From Candidatus Melainabacteria bacterium (GTDB lineage Bacteria > Cyanobacteriota > Vampirovibrionia > Obscuribacterales > Obscuribacteraceae): 13,314 nt of DNA. Of this stretch, positions 1 to 7,110 are shown one piece after another. Position 1 is the stretch's first letter. Each line of letters opens with the position of its first letter. Made by a program: the position numbers and the translations under genes. Under the pieces are notes generated by a model that was given only the letters and a program-made list of their open reading frames with translations, ran no database searches and was not told the origin of the DNA. The stretch lies in contig JACMKL010000779.1 of assembly GCA_014380105.1 (NCBI GenBank), forward strand, positions 1 to 13,314, given 5' to 3'.

Positions 1-648
1 CATGCCAGTCTTTGCAGAACCAGGCGCTGCGTGGTGATTGTTGTGCCAGCCTTCGCCCATGGCGAGGATGCCAACCCACCAGACGTTGACGCTGTCGTCT
101 TCGCCGGCATATGTCTTGTAGCCGAGTTTTGGCAAATGGCAGATTACGTTGAGCATCAGAGGAATGCCCAAAACCGACAGACCGGCGAGCAAACTAGCCA
201 ATGCGACTTGCCAGCCGAAAAATGCCCAGATGACGCCTCTGACAGCAAATCCAATCGCGAACGAAAGGGCGTGCCCTCTAGGCAAATTGCCACCTTGCTC
301 GAGGAAAACGTAAATTGGATCTTTGAGCAAATCTTTGGATTGTTTGTAAGGGTCGATGTGCGGAAGGTATTCCTTCTCAGCCAACCAACCAGTGAACGAA
401 TACATCAGACCATTCAATGGTGAATGAGGATCGAGCGGGGTATCAGTGTGATGGTGGTGCGCACGGTGCATTGTTGCCCACCAGATTGGTGAACCCTCAA
501 ATGCCAGATAGCCCCATGCCACCCAGAAATATTCAACCAGCTTTGGGCAGGAGAATGAACGGTGCGAGAGGAGGCGATGGTACCCGATGGTGATGCCGCA
601 AGCGTGCATCACATAACAAACTAGAAAAACCGCGAGAAATTCGAACAT
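1..648 (-). CDS. Fatty-acid (delta-9-type) desaturase, C-terminus cut by window edge
   Basis: Membrane di-iron desaturase that introduces a double bond into a fatty acyl chain. 216 residues are visible and the frame is still open at base 1, so the C-terminal tail is missing. All three histidine boxes of the acyl-CoA/acyl-lipid desaturase family are present: HRLLSH at residues 24-29, HRAHH at 61-65 (continuing HH), and HNNHH at 202-206 inside the typical GEGWHNNHH context. Hydrophobic segments lie at about 1-20, 38-55 and 130-170. The ATG at 648 is preceded by GAGGT eight bases upstream. The N-terminus is shorter than usual (box 1 at residue 24, leaving room for only part of the first membrane helix), although the frame stays open for some codons upstream. 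It lies 60 bp downstream of the ribbon-helix-helix gene on the same strand and may be co-transcribed with it. Family assignment is sure; regiospecificity and whether it uses acyl-CoA or acyl-lipid are not. Confidence 0.94.
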   Translation of the reverse strand, partial: MFEFLAVFLVCYVMHACGITIGYHRLLSHRSFSCPKLVEYFWVAWGYLAFEGSPIWWATMHRAHHHHTDTPLDPHSPLNGLMYSFTGWLAEKEYLPHIDPYKQSKDLLKDPIYVFLEQGGNLPRGHALSFAIGFAVRGVIWAFFGWQVALASLLAGLSVLGIPLMLNVICHLPKLGYKTYAGEDDSVNVWWVGILAMGEGWHNNHHAAPGSAKTGM

Positions 649-708
649 GTGTGACCTCAGTTCTATCAAAAAACATCCAGGGGTGATTGCTCCTCAAACA
701 ATCTTCGT

Positions 709-1302
709 TCAGCGATATAACGCCGATTCGGGACGACCTCTACGCATGTCTTGACTCTTTTCATCCTGAGTGACAAATTTGTCGACCCATGTGTCAGTCA
801 TGAGCATGTCGAAATACTGCTCTAGCGTTTCAGGCACTTCTGCTACTTGCAATATGCGCCGTCCATCGTTGTCTGGTCCCGGATATTGGTTGAAGACTAA
901 TTTGTCTACATCCATACCACGACGATTGTAATAATTTAGTAGAGCCAGGCCTACTTCTTTGGAAACTTGAACTTTATCTTTAACTTGCCAATCGCGGAGA
1001 ATTGTCCGCCCGATACCGATCAGGTAATAAGCACGTTCTTTTTCAAATTTTGGTTCATCTATAAAGTACGCCCATGTGGTTTCGTCCACATTGTCAAGAT
1101 AAGGCTCGCACCGTATTTGGAAGAGCTTTCCGGAGCTTGAAGTTACTGATGTTGGTCCAAATCCCGAACTCATCAGATGGATTTCAATTACTCTCAAAAG
1201 GTGAGCATTGAAGCTCGCGCCCTTCTTGTCAGCTTGAAGCTGGAGGCGTTTTCTATACTCTTCGGGAATCCGAAGGCTAATGTTGGAAGTCTTTTCAGCC
1301 AT
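709..1302 (-). CDS. Ribbon-helix-helix (Arc/MetJ-like) DNA-binding protein with long C-terminal extension
   Basis: 197 residues. The N-terminal ~45 residues have the ribbon-helix-helix pattern: a short beta strand (NISLRIPEE, about residues 7-15), a first helix (about 16-27), a turn (KKGAS), and a second helix (about 30-43). In this family the strands of a dimer insert into the DNA major groove, so this is probably a DNA-binding regulator. The remaining ~150 residues are soluble, mixed alpha/beta and not recognised. They are much longer than in plain antitoxins (usually under 90 residues in total) and contain no motif I can name. The ATG at 1302 has no good ribosome binding site. A TGCTATAGT extended -10 box about 35 bases upstream would give a short leader. 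The gene precedes the desaturase on the same strand, which suggests, but does not prove, control of that gene or of its own operon. Confidence 0.75.
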   Translation of the reverse strand: MAEKTSNISLRIPEEYRKRLQLQADKKGASFNAHLLRVIEIHLMSSGFGPTSVTSSSGKLFQIRCEPYLDNVDETTWAYFIDEPKFEKERAYYLIGIGRTILRDWQVKDKVQVSKEVGLALLNYYNRRGMDVDKLVFNQYPGPDNDGRRILQVAEVPETLEQYFDMLMTDTWVDKFVTQDEKSQDMRRGRPESALYR

Positions 1303-1336
1303 TTGTAGTTGCGTGATTACAATTTGTACTCAACTC

Positions 1337-1345
1337 ACTATAGCA
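1337..1345 (-). promoter_or_regulatory. Possible extended -10 promoter for the RHH/desaturase pair
   Basis: Read on the minus strand this is TGCTATAGT, matching the extended -10 form TGnTATAAT at all but one position. It would start transcription near 1330, leaving a leader of about 28 bases before the ATG at 1302. No good -35 hexamer is present at 17 bp, which extended -10 promoters can tolerate. The 210-bp gap between this gene and the divergent gene at 1513 must carry promoters for both. I could not pick one confidently for the plus strand. Confidence 0.3.
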
Positions 1346-1512
1346 GGCCCAAACATATATTGATCATGCTCGCGAATAATTGACAATTTCGTTAACACTT
1401 GGCCCCTACCCCGGATAGCGCCTTGCAAAGTGACAAAGGATGTCCTTTTCGGACGAATCAGGTGTTTCGAACCGGGTAGATTTAGATCACTATCTCATTT
1501 AAAGGCGGGAAG

Positions 1513-3882
1513 ATGTCAACCAGACAAGAGCAAGTTCATCTAAGAAAAGCCTGGGCTCTAATCGTCCTCCTTTCATTTTCCACCCCCGCATTTGCTGAGG
1601 CAAATCTGGCCACTGGCAGTCTCAAGGAAAAAACTGCCGACAGTCGGGCGCATTCTCAGTCGGTCAAAGAACTTTCCACTCAAATAATGAACGCCTATGG
1701 CGGCTACGAAAAAATGAAGGCACTCGATGCCATGTCCTTTAAAAGCATCGGCGACCTGAAGCAATATTCGACGATATCCGGAGCCGTTAATACCTTTGAG
1801 ACTGAAACATTTTCAAAGGGCGTAATGTTGCGCTCAAAAATAGAGTTGATGGGTCAGCCAATGATTACTGGTTACGACGGCAAGCAATGCTGGATTCAGC
1901 AGGGCGAGCACGTTTTTCCTGCCGACGAGACTACAACTCAGCGCATTGTCGAAGAAATCAAACATGGCATGGTTTTGCTGTTGAAACTTGGGGAACCGGA
2001 CACTCGAATTGAGTTAGCGGGGAAAAAATCCGTTGACGGACATGAATGCACAGGCATCAAAATTTTTACTGATGACGGAAAAGCAACAACATTTTATGCC
2101 GACAACGCATCACATCTAATTTTGAGCAGTGAATACGAAGGTACTGATTTGGAGCAAGGTTTGAGCACACTAAAACTTTGCCAGTACGGAGATAATCGAC
2201 CGATACTGAGTTCGGTAATGCCTTATAAAATCACCGAATATAGTGGCGATAAAAAATCAGCCGAAACCCAAATCAAGTCAATTGAAAAAGTTGAAATTGA
2301 AGATTCGATGTTTGCGATTCCTACCGAAACACAGATCGCCCGGCTCAAACAAGGACCGGTGACAATACCTTTTGAGTATATGGCAAACGAAATTGTCATC
2401 CACGTCACCCTCAATAACAAACAATCTTTGCGCTTTCTGGTCGACACTGGAGCCACTCAAAGTATTCTTGATCAAGATGTTGCCAGCTCAATTGGAAAAT
2501 ATAAGCAATCCAATATTTCGATGACAACTGGCGCTGGCAGCGTCGCCATGAATTATATGAATTTAGAAACGGTCTCATTGGGCGATATCAATTTACAGAA
2601 TGTCCCTTTTGCCGTAACCAGCCTCTCAAGCTTCGATCAGTTAGTCGGAAAGAGGCCGGCTGGCTTGATTGGTGCCAATATCTTGAAGCGATTTCTAGTC
2701 ACTTTCGACTACGAAAAAAGGCAGATGATTTTGCAAGATCCTTCTTTTGAACCGGATCTGACCAATGCACAAGTAGTCAAAACCAAACCAGCCTTGGGAG
2801 TATCAGGTCTTGCAGTCGAAGGGCTGATCGACGGAAAAGTAGCCGTAAATTGCCTGGTTGACACTGGTGCCGCTTTTAATAATATTTCCGAACCGGTAGT
2901 GCGTTCAATTTTACCAAGTACATTAATGCCAATGGGAGATGTGCTGGGCTTAGATGGAAAGCGCATCAGAACTAGTTCTGTGCGTTTTAAGTCAATCGCC
3001 ATTGGCCCAATTTCTGTAGATAATCCAGTTTTCTCAGTAGCAACACAAAATGCCGCTGTTCCTGCCGGTATATTTTCAGGCGGCACACGCCTTGCGGTAC
3101 TCGGCAATCCATTTTGGAGTCGCTACCGGATGACTGTCGATTATCGTGGACAGAGACTTATTCTTGAGACGACACCCGAAAGAAAAAAAGCTAATTTGTT
3201 GCAAGCTAAAATAGAACAAGTGCAGTCTCAACAATTGTTGCGTCCTGATAGCGCCCGTAGTATCAAAAACTTTCTCTCTATTGCCGAAGACGCTAGAGAA
3301 GCCAATTCACCTAGCGTAGAAGCCCTGGCCAAGGCCAATGCGGCTACTCTCGAGATGGACGTTGCCGTAGCAAAAGGAAATAGCGAAGGTCAAGAAATAG
3401 CCCTCAAGCGTTTCGATGATGCCATCAAACTGGCTGAGGGAGCGCACGATAACAAAGCGCAAGCGCAAGTGACCTCACTTTTGAGTATTGCTAAATTGAA
3501 AAATGCCAAAACACAAGATGATTTTGTAAATTCACGAATGACGCTTGGCAAAGCCGCAAAATTAGCACCATCTGAGCCACTGGTGATGGTGGCAGCTGGC
3601 TTGATTCTTGTGCAATTGAAAAACAATGACCTGGCAGAAAAAGTTCTGAATCAAGCGCTCACCCTCGAGCCTACCAATTGGTCCGGACTCTGGGCCAAAT
3701 ACAAACTGGCAAATTCACTTGGACAAACAGCAACTGCAAAATTAGTTGCTGAGCAATTGCGTCACTATTATCCCCAGGCAGCAGAAGTGAAAGCTCTGCA
3801 TTTGCAATCGGATAGTGCAAAATCAACAGCAAACGAAACAAAGAAAACCACAACAACAAAAAAGGAACCCGCTAAGAAGTAG
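1513..3882 (+). CDS. Exported protein with LolA-like region, two retropepsin-like aspartic protease domains and TPRs
   Basis: 789 residues. A signal peptide covers residues 1-28 (positive n-region, hydrophobic ALIVLLSF core, AFA cleavage site), so it acts outside the cytoplasm. Residues about 50-270 resemble the LolA/LppX-like beta-sheet domain often found in such proteins. Two clan-AA aspartic protease domains follow. The first has FLVDTGA with the catalytic Asp at 311 and the second conserved motif LIGANIL at 385-391. The second has CLVDTGA with Asp 450 and AVLGNPF at 528-534. Residues about 620-755 are helical; 690-755 contain two clear TPR units, and a Lys/Thr-rich tail follows. Retropepsins work as dimers, each half giving one Asp, so two copies in one chain could form an internal dimer like pepsin. 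The GGCGGGA just upstream supports the ATG at 1513. The gene is less GC-rich than the 5031-9924 block. The natural substrate is unknown. Confidence 0.88.
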   Translation: MSTRQEQVHLRKAWALIVLLSFSTPAFAEANLATGSLKEKTADSRAHSQSVKELSTQIMNAYGGYEKMKALDAMSFKSIGDLKQYSTISGAVNTFETETFSKGVMLRSKIELMGQPMITGYDGKQCWIQQGEHVFPADETTTQRIVEEIKHGMVLLLKLGEPDTRIELAGKKSVDGHECTGIKIFTDDGKATTFYADNASHLILSSEYEGTDLEQGLSTLKLCQYGDNRPILSSVMPYKITEYSGDKKSAETQIKSIEKVEIEDSMFAIPTETQIARLKQGPVTIPFEYMANEIVIHVTLNNKQSLRFLVDTGATQSILDQDVASSIGKYKQSNISMTTGAGSVAMNYMNLETVSLGDINLQNVPFAVTSLSSFDQLVGKRPAGLIGANILKRFLVTFDYEKRQMILQDPSFEPDLTNAQVVKTKPALGVSGLAVEGLIDGKVAVNCLVDTGAAFNNISEPVVRSILPSTLMPMGDVLGLDGKRIRTSSVRFKSIAIGPISVDNPVFSVATQNAAVPAGIFSGGTRLAVLGNPFWSRYRMTVDYRGQRLILETTPERKKANLLQAKIEQVQSQQLLRPDSARSIKNFLSIAEDAREANSPSVEALAKANAATLEMDVAVAKGNSEGQEIALKRFDDAIKLAEGAHDNKAQAQVTSLLSIAKLKNAKTQDDFVNSRMTLGKAAKLAPSEPLVMVAAGLILVQLKNNDLAEKVLNQALTLEPTNWSGLWAKYKLANSLGQTATAKLVAEQLRHYYPQAAEVKALHLQSDSAKSTANETKKTTTTKKEPAKK

Positions 3883-3926
3883 GTCCCTTTCTCTGATTTT
3901 GGCTTTTGTGCCGATTCCGTAGTCCG

Positions 3927-4343
3927 TTAACTAGGTACTGCTTCCGGTTGTTGAATTTTTACGACTTGGAAAGGCAGGCTGCCGATTTCCTTATCTTCAA
4001 CTTCCAGAGAAACGCGGTATGAGCCTTCAGATGGGAAAATCAGCCCGGTGAAAGCGCTCATCACTTTATGAGTACTTTCGCCATTCGTCAAAGGATCGAC
4101 TTGTGCCACCGGAGAAGCTGTGATCACAGCGCCACGGGCATCGAGGACTTTGAATTGATATTTGAACTGGTTGCTGGAAGCAGAAAGCTGCGCAAAAGCG
4201 TACAACAATGGAATTAGGGTCGGAAATGATTGCGAGCTAATGCCGTTGTGTATATTGATCAAAGAGATAGCATCACGGCGCAACACATCCTGCAAGACAC
4301 GCTCGCAGAGTAAAATACCGAGTAGCTGGGGAGCATTGCTCAT
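3927..4343 (-). CDS. Small conserved-type protein of unknown function (DUF6941-like)
   Basis: 138 residues, no signal peptide or membrane helix. The N-terminal part (LLGILLCERVLQD... SLINIHNGI) and the later strand-rich part (FKYQFKVLDARG, SYRVSLEVEDKEIGSLPFQV) look like a compact beta-sandwich. This resembles small DUF6941-type bacterial proteins, whose role is unknown; that match is from memory of the pattern and is uncertain. The start is well supported: AAGAAGG lies seven bases before the ATG at 4343, and a TATAAT box lies about 30 bases further upstream. It is convergent with the retropepsin gene; only 44 bp separate the two stop codons, and I see no clear hairpin terminator there. Confidence 0.75.
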   Translation of the reverse strand: MSNAPQLLGILLCERVLQDVLRRDAISLINIHNGISSQSFPTLIPLLYAFAQLSASSNQFKYQFKVLDARGAVITASPVAQVDPLTNGESTHKVMSAFTGLIFPSEGSYRVSLEVEDKEIGSLPFQVVKIQQPEAVPS

Positions 4344-4375
4344 GGAATTACCTTCTTGTTTGGACTTAGTCCCAG

Positions 4376-4381
4376 ATTATA
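4376..4381 (-). promoter_or_regulatory. -10 box (TATAAT) for the gene at 3927-4343
   Basis: Read on the minus strand this is a perfect TATAAT hexamer, 32 bases upstream of the ATG at 4343. A start site about seven bases on would leave a leader of roughly 25-30 bases carrying the AAGAAGG ribosome binding site. The -35 region (TTCGCT at 17 bp spacing) is a poor match to TTGACA. Confidence 0.45.
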
Positions 4382-4419
4382 CCGGTCGGCAAACGAATAG
4401 CGAACGAACGAGGTAGGCA

Positions 4420-4539
4420 GTGTTAGATCCTGAAAGAATGAGCTTTCTAGACTGGTTTCTGCTTGTATTCGCGATGATACTGGGAGTTTTCTTCGTCTGT
4501 CGCTGGCTTGATTTGTACTATCCAATCGCCACTTTTTAG
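4420..4539 (+). CDS. Possible small single-pass membrane peptide (39 aa)
   Basis: A short open frame with a GTG start at 4420 preceded by GAGGT five bases upstream, giving 39 residues. A second in-frame start, ATG at 4438, would give 33. The centre is a strongly hydrophobic helix (FLDWFLLVFAMILGVFFV) flanked by charged or polar ends (DPER before, CRWLDLYY after), the pattern of a small single-pass membrane protein. It is divergent from the gene at 3927-4343, with 76 bp between the starts. I recognise no family. A hydrophobic run of this length can arise by chance, so this rests only on the ribosome binding site and the clean helix. Confidence 0.35.
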   Translation: MLDPERMSFLDWFLLVFAMILGVFFVCRWLDLYYPIATF

Positions 4540-4950
4540 ACATTCTGCCAATTCTGCTTTTTCTTCACATACCCCCTTTGCATGCCCGCGATCGATCTGG
4601 ACGCCTGCATTTCAGGAGACGCATTCGCTTCGCCATGCTCTCGATAAGAGCAAACTCACCTGCCAAGCCCTTTGGGCAGGTGAAACAGTTTGCGCAGGTA
4701 GTGCGTGAATGTGCAGATTTTGCTCTCAACACCAAGTTAATGCTTAATAGAGCATCCTGGCTATTTCTCCAAATTACAGTGCGCACGACTTCAGCGCGCG
4801 AGTCTTAACTCTCGCTTAGCTCTAAAGAGAACGTTTTCTAATGCTCTTGAATTCATAACTTACTCTTCGTTAGGTTTCTCAAGTCCCTCTGATTCTTCTT
4901 TTTCTCTTCTCTAAAACTTCCGTCAAACATCTCTGATTTAAATAGCAATC
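4540..4950. other. Stretch without a convincing gene
   Basis: About 410 bp. Open frames here (for example plus strand 4578-4808) have no good ribosome binding site and give Arg-rich, unstructured-looking products, so I do not call them. One clear hairpin is present: CACCTGCC at 4657-4664 pairs with GGCAGGTG at 4675-4682 around a 10-base loop. It is not followed by a T-run. Bases about 4850-4930 of the plus strand are unusually pyrimidine-rich (TTCTTCTTTTTCTCTTCTC and similar). The region probably holds the promoter and part of the leader of the gene at 5031, but I cannot fix a promoter. Confidence 0.4.
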
Positions 4951-5002
4951 TGGCTGAGCGCCCTCATTGAGCTTTTAAGAGCTTATTGAGGGGGCTCAGC
5001 CA
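4951..5002 (+). promoter_or_regulatory. Long imperfect hairpin in the leader of the CoaE-fusion gene
   Basis: TGGCTGAGC (4951-4959) pairs perfectly with GCTCAGCCA (4994-5002). After a G-G mismatch, CCCTCA (4961-4966) pairs with TGAGGG (4987-4992), then AGCT (4970-4973) with AGCT (4979-4982), with a G-T wobble on either side. The stem totals about 20 pairs with a small loop. It ends 13 bases before the AAGGAG ribosome binding site (5016-5021) and 28 before the ATG. There is no T-run after it, so it is not a standard terminator. It could be an mRNA-stabilising 5' stem, a protein-binding site or part of a riboswitch-like leader. Confidence 0.45.
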
Positions 5003-5030
5003 TTGCGTCAACTGTAAGGAGAAATCTGAT

Positions 5031-7076
5031 ATGAGCACGTCTCAAACTGTTACTACGGGCGGCTCCAGCGCTATTGACTGCACTGGTCCGTACCGAATCG
5101 GCATCACGTCATCCATTGGCGCCGGCAAATCTACCCTTGGCAAAATGCTTGCAGAACTCGGCGTCCCTGTTATCGACACCGACCACGTCACGCATGAGCT
5201 TCTCAACTCTCCGAACCCGGCTTACGACAAAGTGTTGGCCTGCTTCGGCGATGATCTCGTTGCCGCTCCGGGCGCTCCCATCGACCGACAAAAGCTGGCA
5301 GCGATTGTCTTTGCACCCGGTCGCCCGGATGCCCGCAAACAACTCGAAGCGATTTTGCACCCGGCGATTCGCCAGGTCACTCGCGAACGTCTGCGCGCTT
5401 TCAAAGTTCCGGTTGTCGCTGCCCTCGTCCCCCTGCTTTTCGAATCAGGACTGAAGGACGAGTACCACGAGACCTGGTGCCTGATTATCGACCCCGATAA
5501 GCAGGTTGCTCGGCTCATCACTGACACTACCCGCACCGGCATGGACGAGGCACAAGCGCGCACGCGCATTGCCGCACAGATGCCCCAGGACAAGAAGGCA
5601 GAACTCGCCGACCGCGTCATCGACAATTCAGGCACTCTGGAAGATTTGCGCAAGCAGGTCGAGGATTGTTTGAAGTTGGCTCGCCAAGCCGGTCGCGCTC
5701 GGCACAGGAAGTGCTCGGGTGAAGAAATTCCGACGCCTCCTTCGACTCCGGTTCCTCCGGTTGTCGTTGCCGAGCCGCCCGCTCCTACCGAAGGTGAGCC
5801 TAGAGAGCCGGTTGACGAAACCGTCCCTGTTCCTCCTCCTGGTGACACGCCAGTCGAAGCCAGCGGAGAGGGTGATGCACCTTCTGGTGAAACACCCGAG
5901 ACTGGCGAAACTGCGCCGCTTGACGAAACGCCCATCGACACCGAAACTCCGGCAGAAGGCGACAAAGCTGGCTGCGAGTCCGCTCTCACCGACGAGGCTC
6001 GCGACAACGAGTATCGTCGCATTCTGGAGACCTTCGGCCAGATTGGCACCCAGGAAGCCCTTTCGCAATTGGGCAAGATCGGAACGACTGCCCACAAAGA
6101 GGCAGCTGCGTCACTTTCGATGACCGTGGCCACTGGCGGCAAGGCTGACGATGGTAGCGACTGCGACCCCCGTGAGCACGAGCTCAAGGTGGACGTTAAG
6201 ATGACGGTGCGCCAGAAGACCGGTGCGCCGGCTCCTGACGAGCACGGCTGCAAGTGTCACTGCGGCAAAACTTGTCGAGTCACATGCGCATGCGCTCCCG
6301 ACTGCGGGTGTGTCTGTAAGCCACCTGTTCCGCCGACTCCGCCCACGCCTCCGACACCGGAGAAGAAGAGCAACAAGGCTTGGTGGGCGCTCGCTGCTTT
6401 TATCTTGGTCGTGCTCGCCGTCTGGTGCCTCTGGCCGCGCGACCACGGTGGTAGCTCGGCGGGAGGCGGAAGTGGCACAGGCAACAATCCTCCGGTTGTG
6501 GTCACACAGCCACCAGTCGGCGTGCCTGTAGACCCGAGTGCGACCAACTGCCCGGTCGTCACCACATCGCGCACACAGACAGCTCCGGACTTCGTTGCCA
6601 TCAACCTGCAAAACCAGGTGAAGTGGCGCGTCTACACCTGGGTGATCGAATATCGTGGTGACGCGTGTGGAGCTACTGCTTCAGGCCGCACCGCCGGTGG
6701 TGAACTGGTCAATCGCATGGAATTCGGTCCCAGCCTGCAATTTAAAAACCAGCTGGTTGTGACCTACGAGTCAAACGGTCGCCGCATCGTTGTCGACCGC
6801 TTTGAACCGAACGGATTTTTCAGTGGACGTACCATCTACGAAGCCAATGCCAGCCTCACGAAAGTGGAGACGGTACGGCAACTGGATGCCCATCAACGTC
6901 CGACTCTGATTGCGCACTTCTCATATGCAGGTGATGGTTCTCTGGTCCAAGTTGAACTGCTGACACTCAGCCTCAACAACGCATCAGTCGCCGAACGCAA
7001 CCTGCTGGGTCCAGGTGCAAACACCTACGACCTCCTCAAGCGCTACTTCTTCCTCTACGGGGAAGTAGCCGGTTGA
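5031..7076 (+). CDS. coaE: Dephospho-CoA kinase (CoaE) fused to acidic linker, Cys-rich cluster, transmembrane helix and outer domain
   Basis: 681 residues from the ATG at 5031, chosen because AAGGAG lies nine bases upstream; a TTG at 4986 would add 15 residues inside the hairpin and is unlikely. Residues 21-217 are a complete CoaE, which phosphorylates the ribose 3'-hydroxyl of dephospho-CoA, the last step of CoA synthesis. Visible motifs are the P-loop SSIGAGKST (27-35), DTD (49-51), PLLFESG (134-140), lid arginines 161 and 168, RIAAQMP (179-185) and ADRVIDNSG (193-201). Normal CoaE ends at about 200 residues. Here it continues with a Pro/Glu/Thr-rich linker (232-310), a short helical part (320-360), a cluster of nine Cys and two His (405-429), a Pro-rich spacer, one membrane helix (449-468) preceded by lysines, and a beta-rich domain (506-681). 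The charge pattern puts the kinase inside and the C-terminal domain outside. Oddity: the first P-loop Gly is Ser. The kinase call is secure; the extension's role is unknown. Confidence 0.93.
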   Translation: MSTSQTVTTGGSSAIDCTGPYRIGITSSIGAGKSTLGKMLAELGVPVIDTDHVTHELLNSPNPAYDKVLACFGDDLVAAPGAPIDRQKLAAIVFAPGRPDARKQLEAILHPAIRQVTRERLRAFKVPVVAALVPLLFESGLKDEYHETWCLIIDPDKQVARLITDTTRTGMDEAQARTRIAAQMPQDKKAELADRVIDNSGTLEDLRKQVEDCLKLARQAGRARHRKCSGEEIPTPPSTPVPPVVVAEPPAPTEGEPREPVDETVPVPPPGDTPVEASGEGDAPSGETPETGETAPLDETPIDTETPAEGDKAGCESALTDEARDNEYRRILETFGQIGTQEALSQLGKIGTTAHKEAAASLSMTVATGGKADDGSDCDPREHELKVDVKMTVRQKTGAPAPDEHGCKCHCGKTCRVTCACAPDCGCVCKPPVPPTPPTPPTPEKKSNKAWWALAAFILVVLAVWCLWPRDHGGSSAGGGSGTGNNPPVVVTQPPVGVPVDPSATNCPVVTTSRTQTAPDFVAINLQNQVKWRVYTWVIEYRGDACGATASGRTAGGELVNRMEFGPSLQFKNQLVVTYESNGRRIVVDRFEPNGFFSGRTIYEANASLTKVETVRQLDAHQRPTLIAHFSYAGDGSLVQVELLTLSLNNASVAERNLLGPGANTYDLLKRYFFLYGEVAG

Positions 7077-7110
7077 TCTTGAAAAATCGCTTTTGCGAAG
7101 GCAACAAAAC

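Noticed and set aside
31..423. Open frame on the plus strand, 130 residues
   Set aside because: It is the antisense of the desaturase, whose three histidine boxes fix the true frame.
3883..3926. Terminator between the convergent genes at 3882 and 3927
   Set aside because: No stem with a T-run could be found in the 44 bases.
4340..4543. Minus-strand open frame of 67 residues
   Set aside because: Covers the TATAAT promoter and ribosome binding site of the gene at 3927-4343 and looks non-protein-like.
4657..4682. Hairpin considered as an intrinsic terminator
   Set aside because: The eight-pair stem is real, but it is followed by AAACAG and not by a T-run.
4578..4808. Plus-strand open frame of 76 residues in the gap before the CoaE fusion
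   Set aside because: No ribosome binding site, no recognisable pattern, and an Arg-rich composition like a chance frame.
5222..6253. Long minus-strand open frame (343 residues)
   Set aside because: Ser/Arg-rich shadow of the GC-rich CoaE-fusion gene; no ribosome binding site or recognisable domain.
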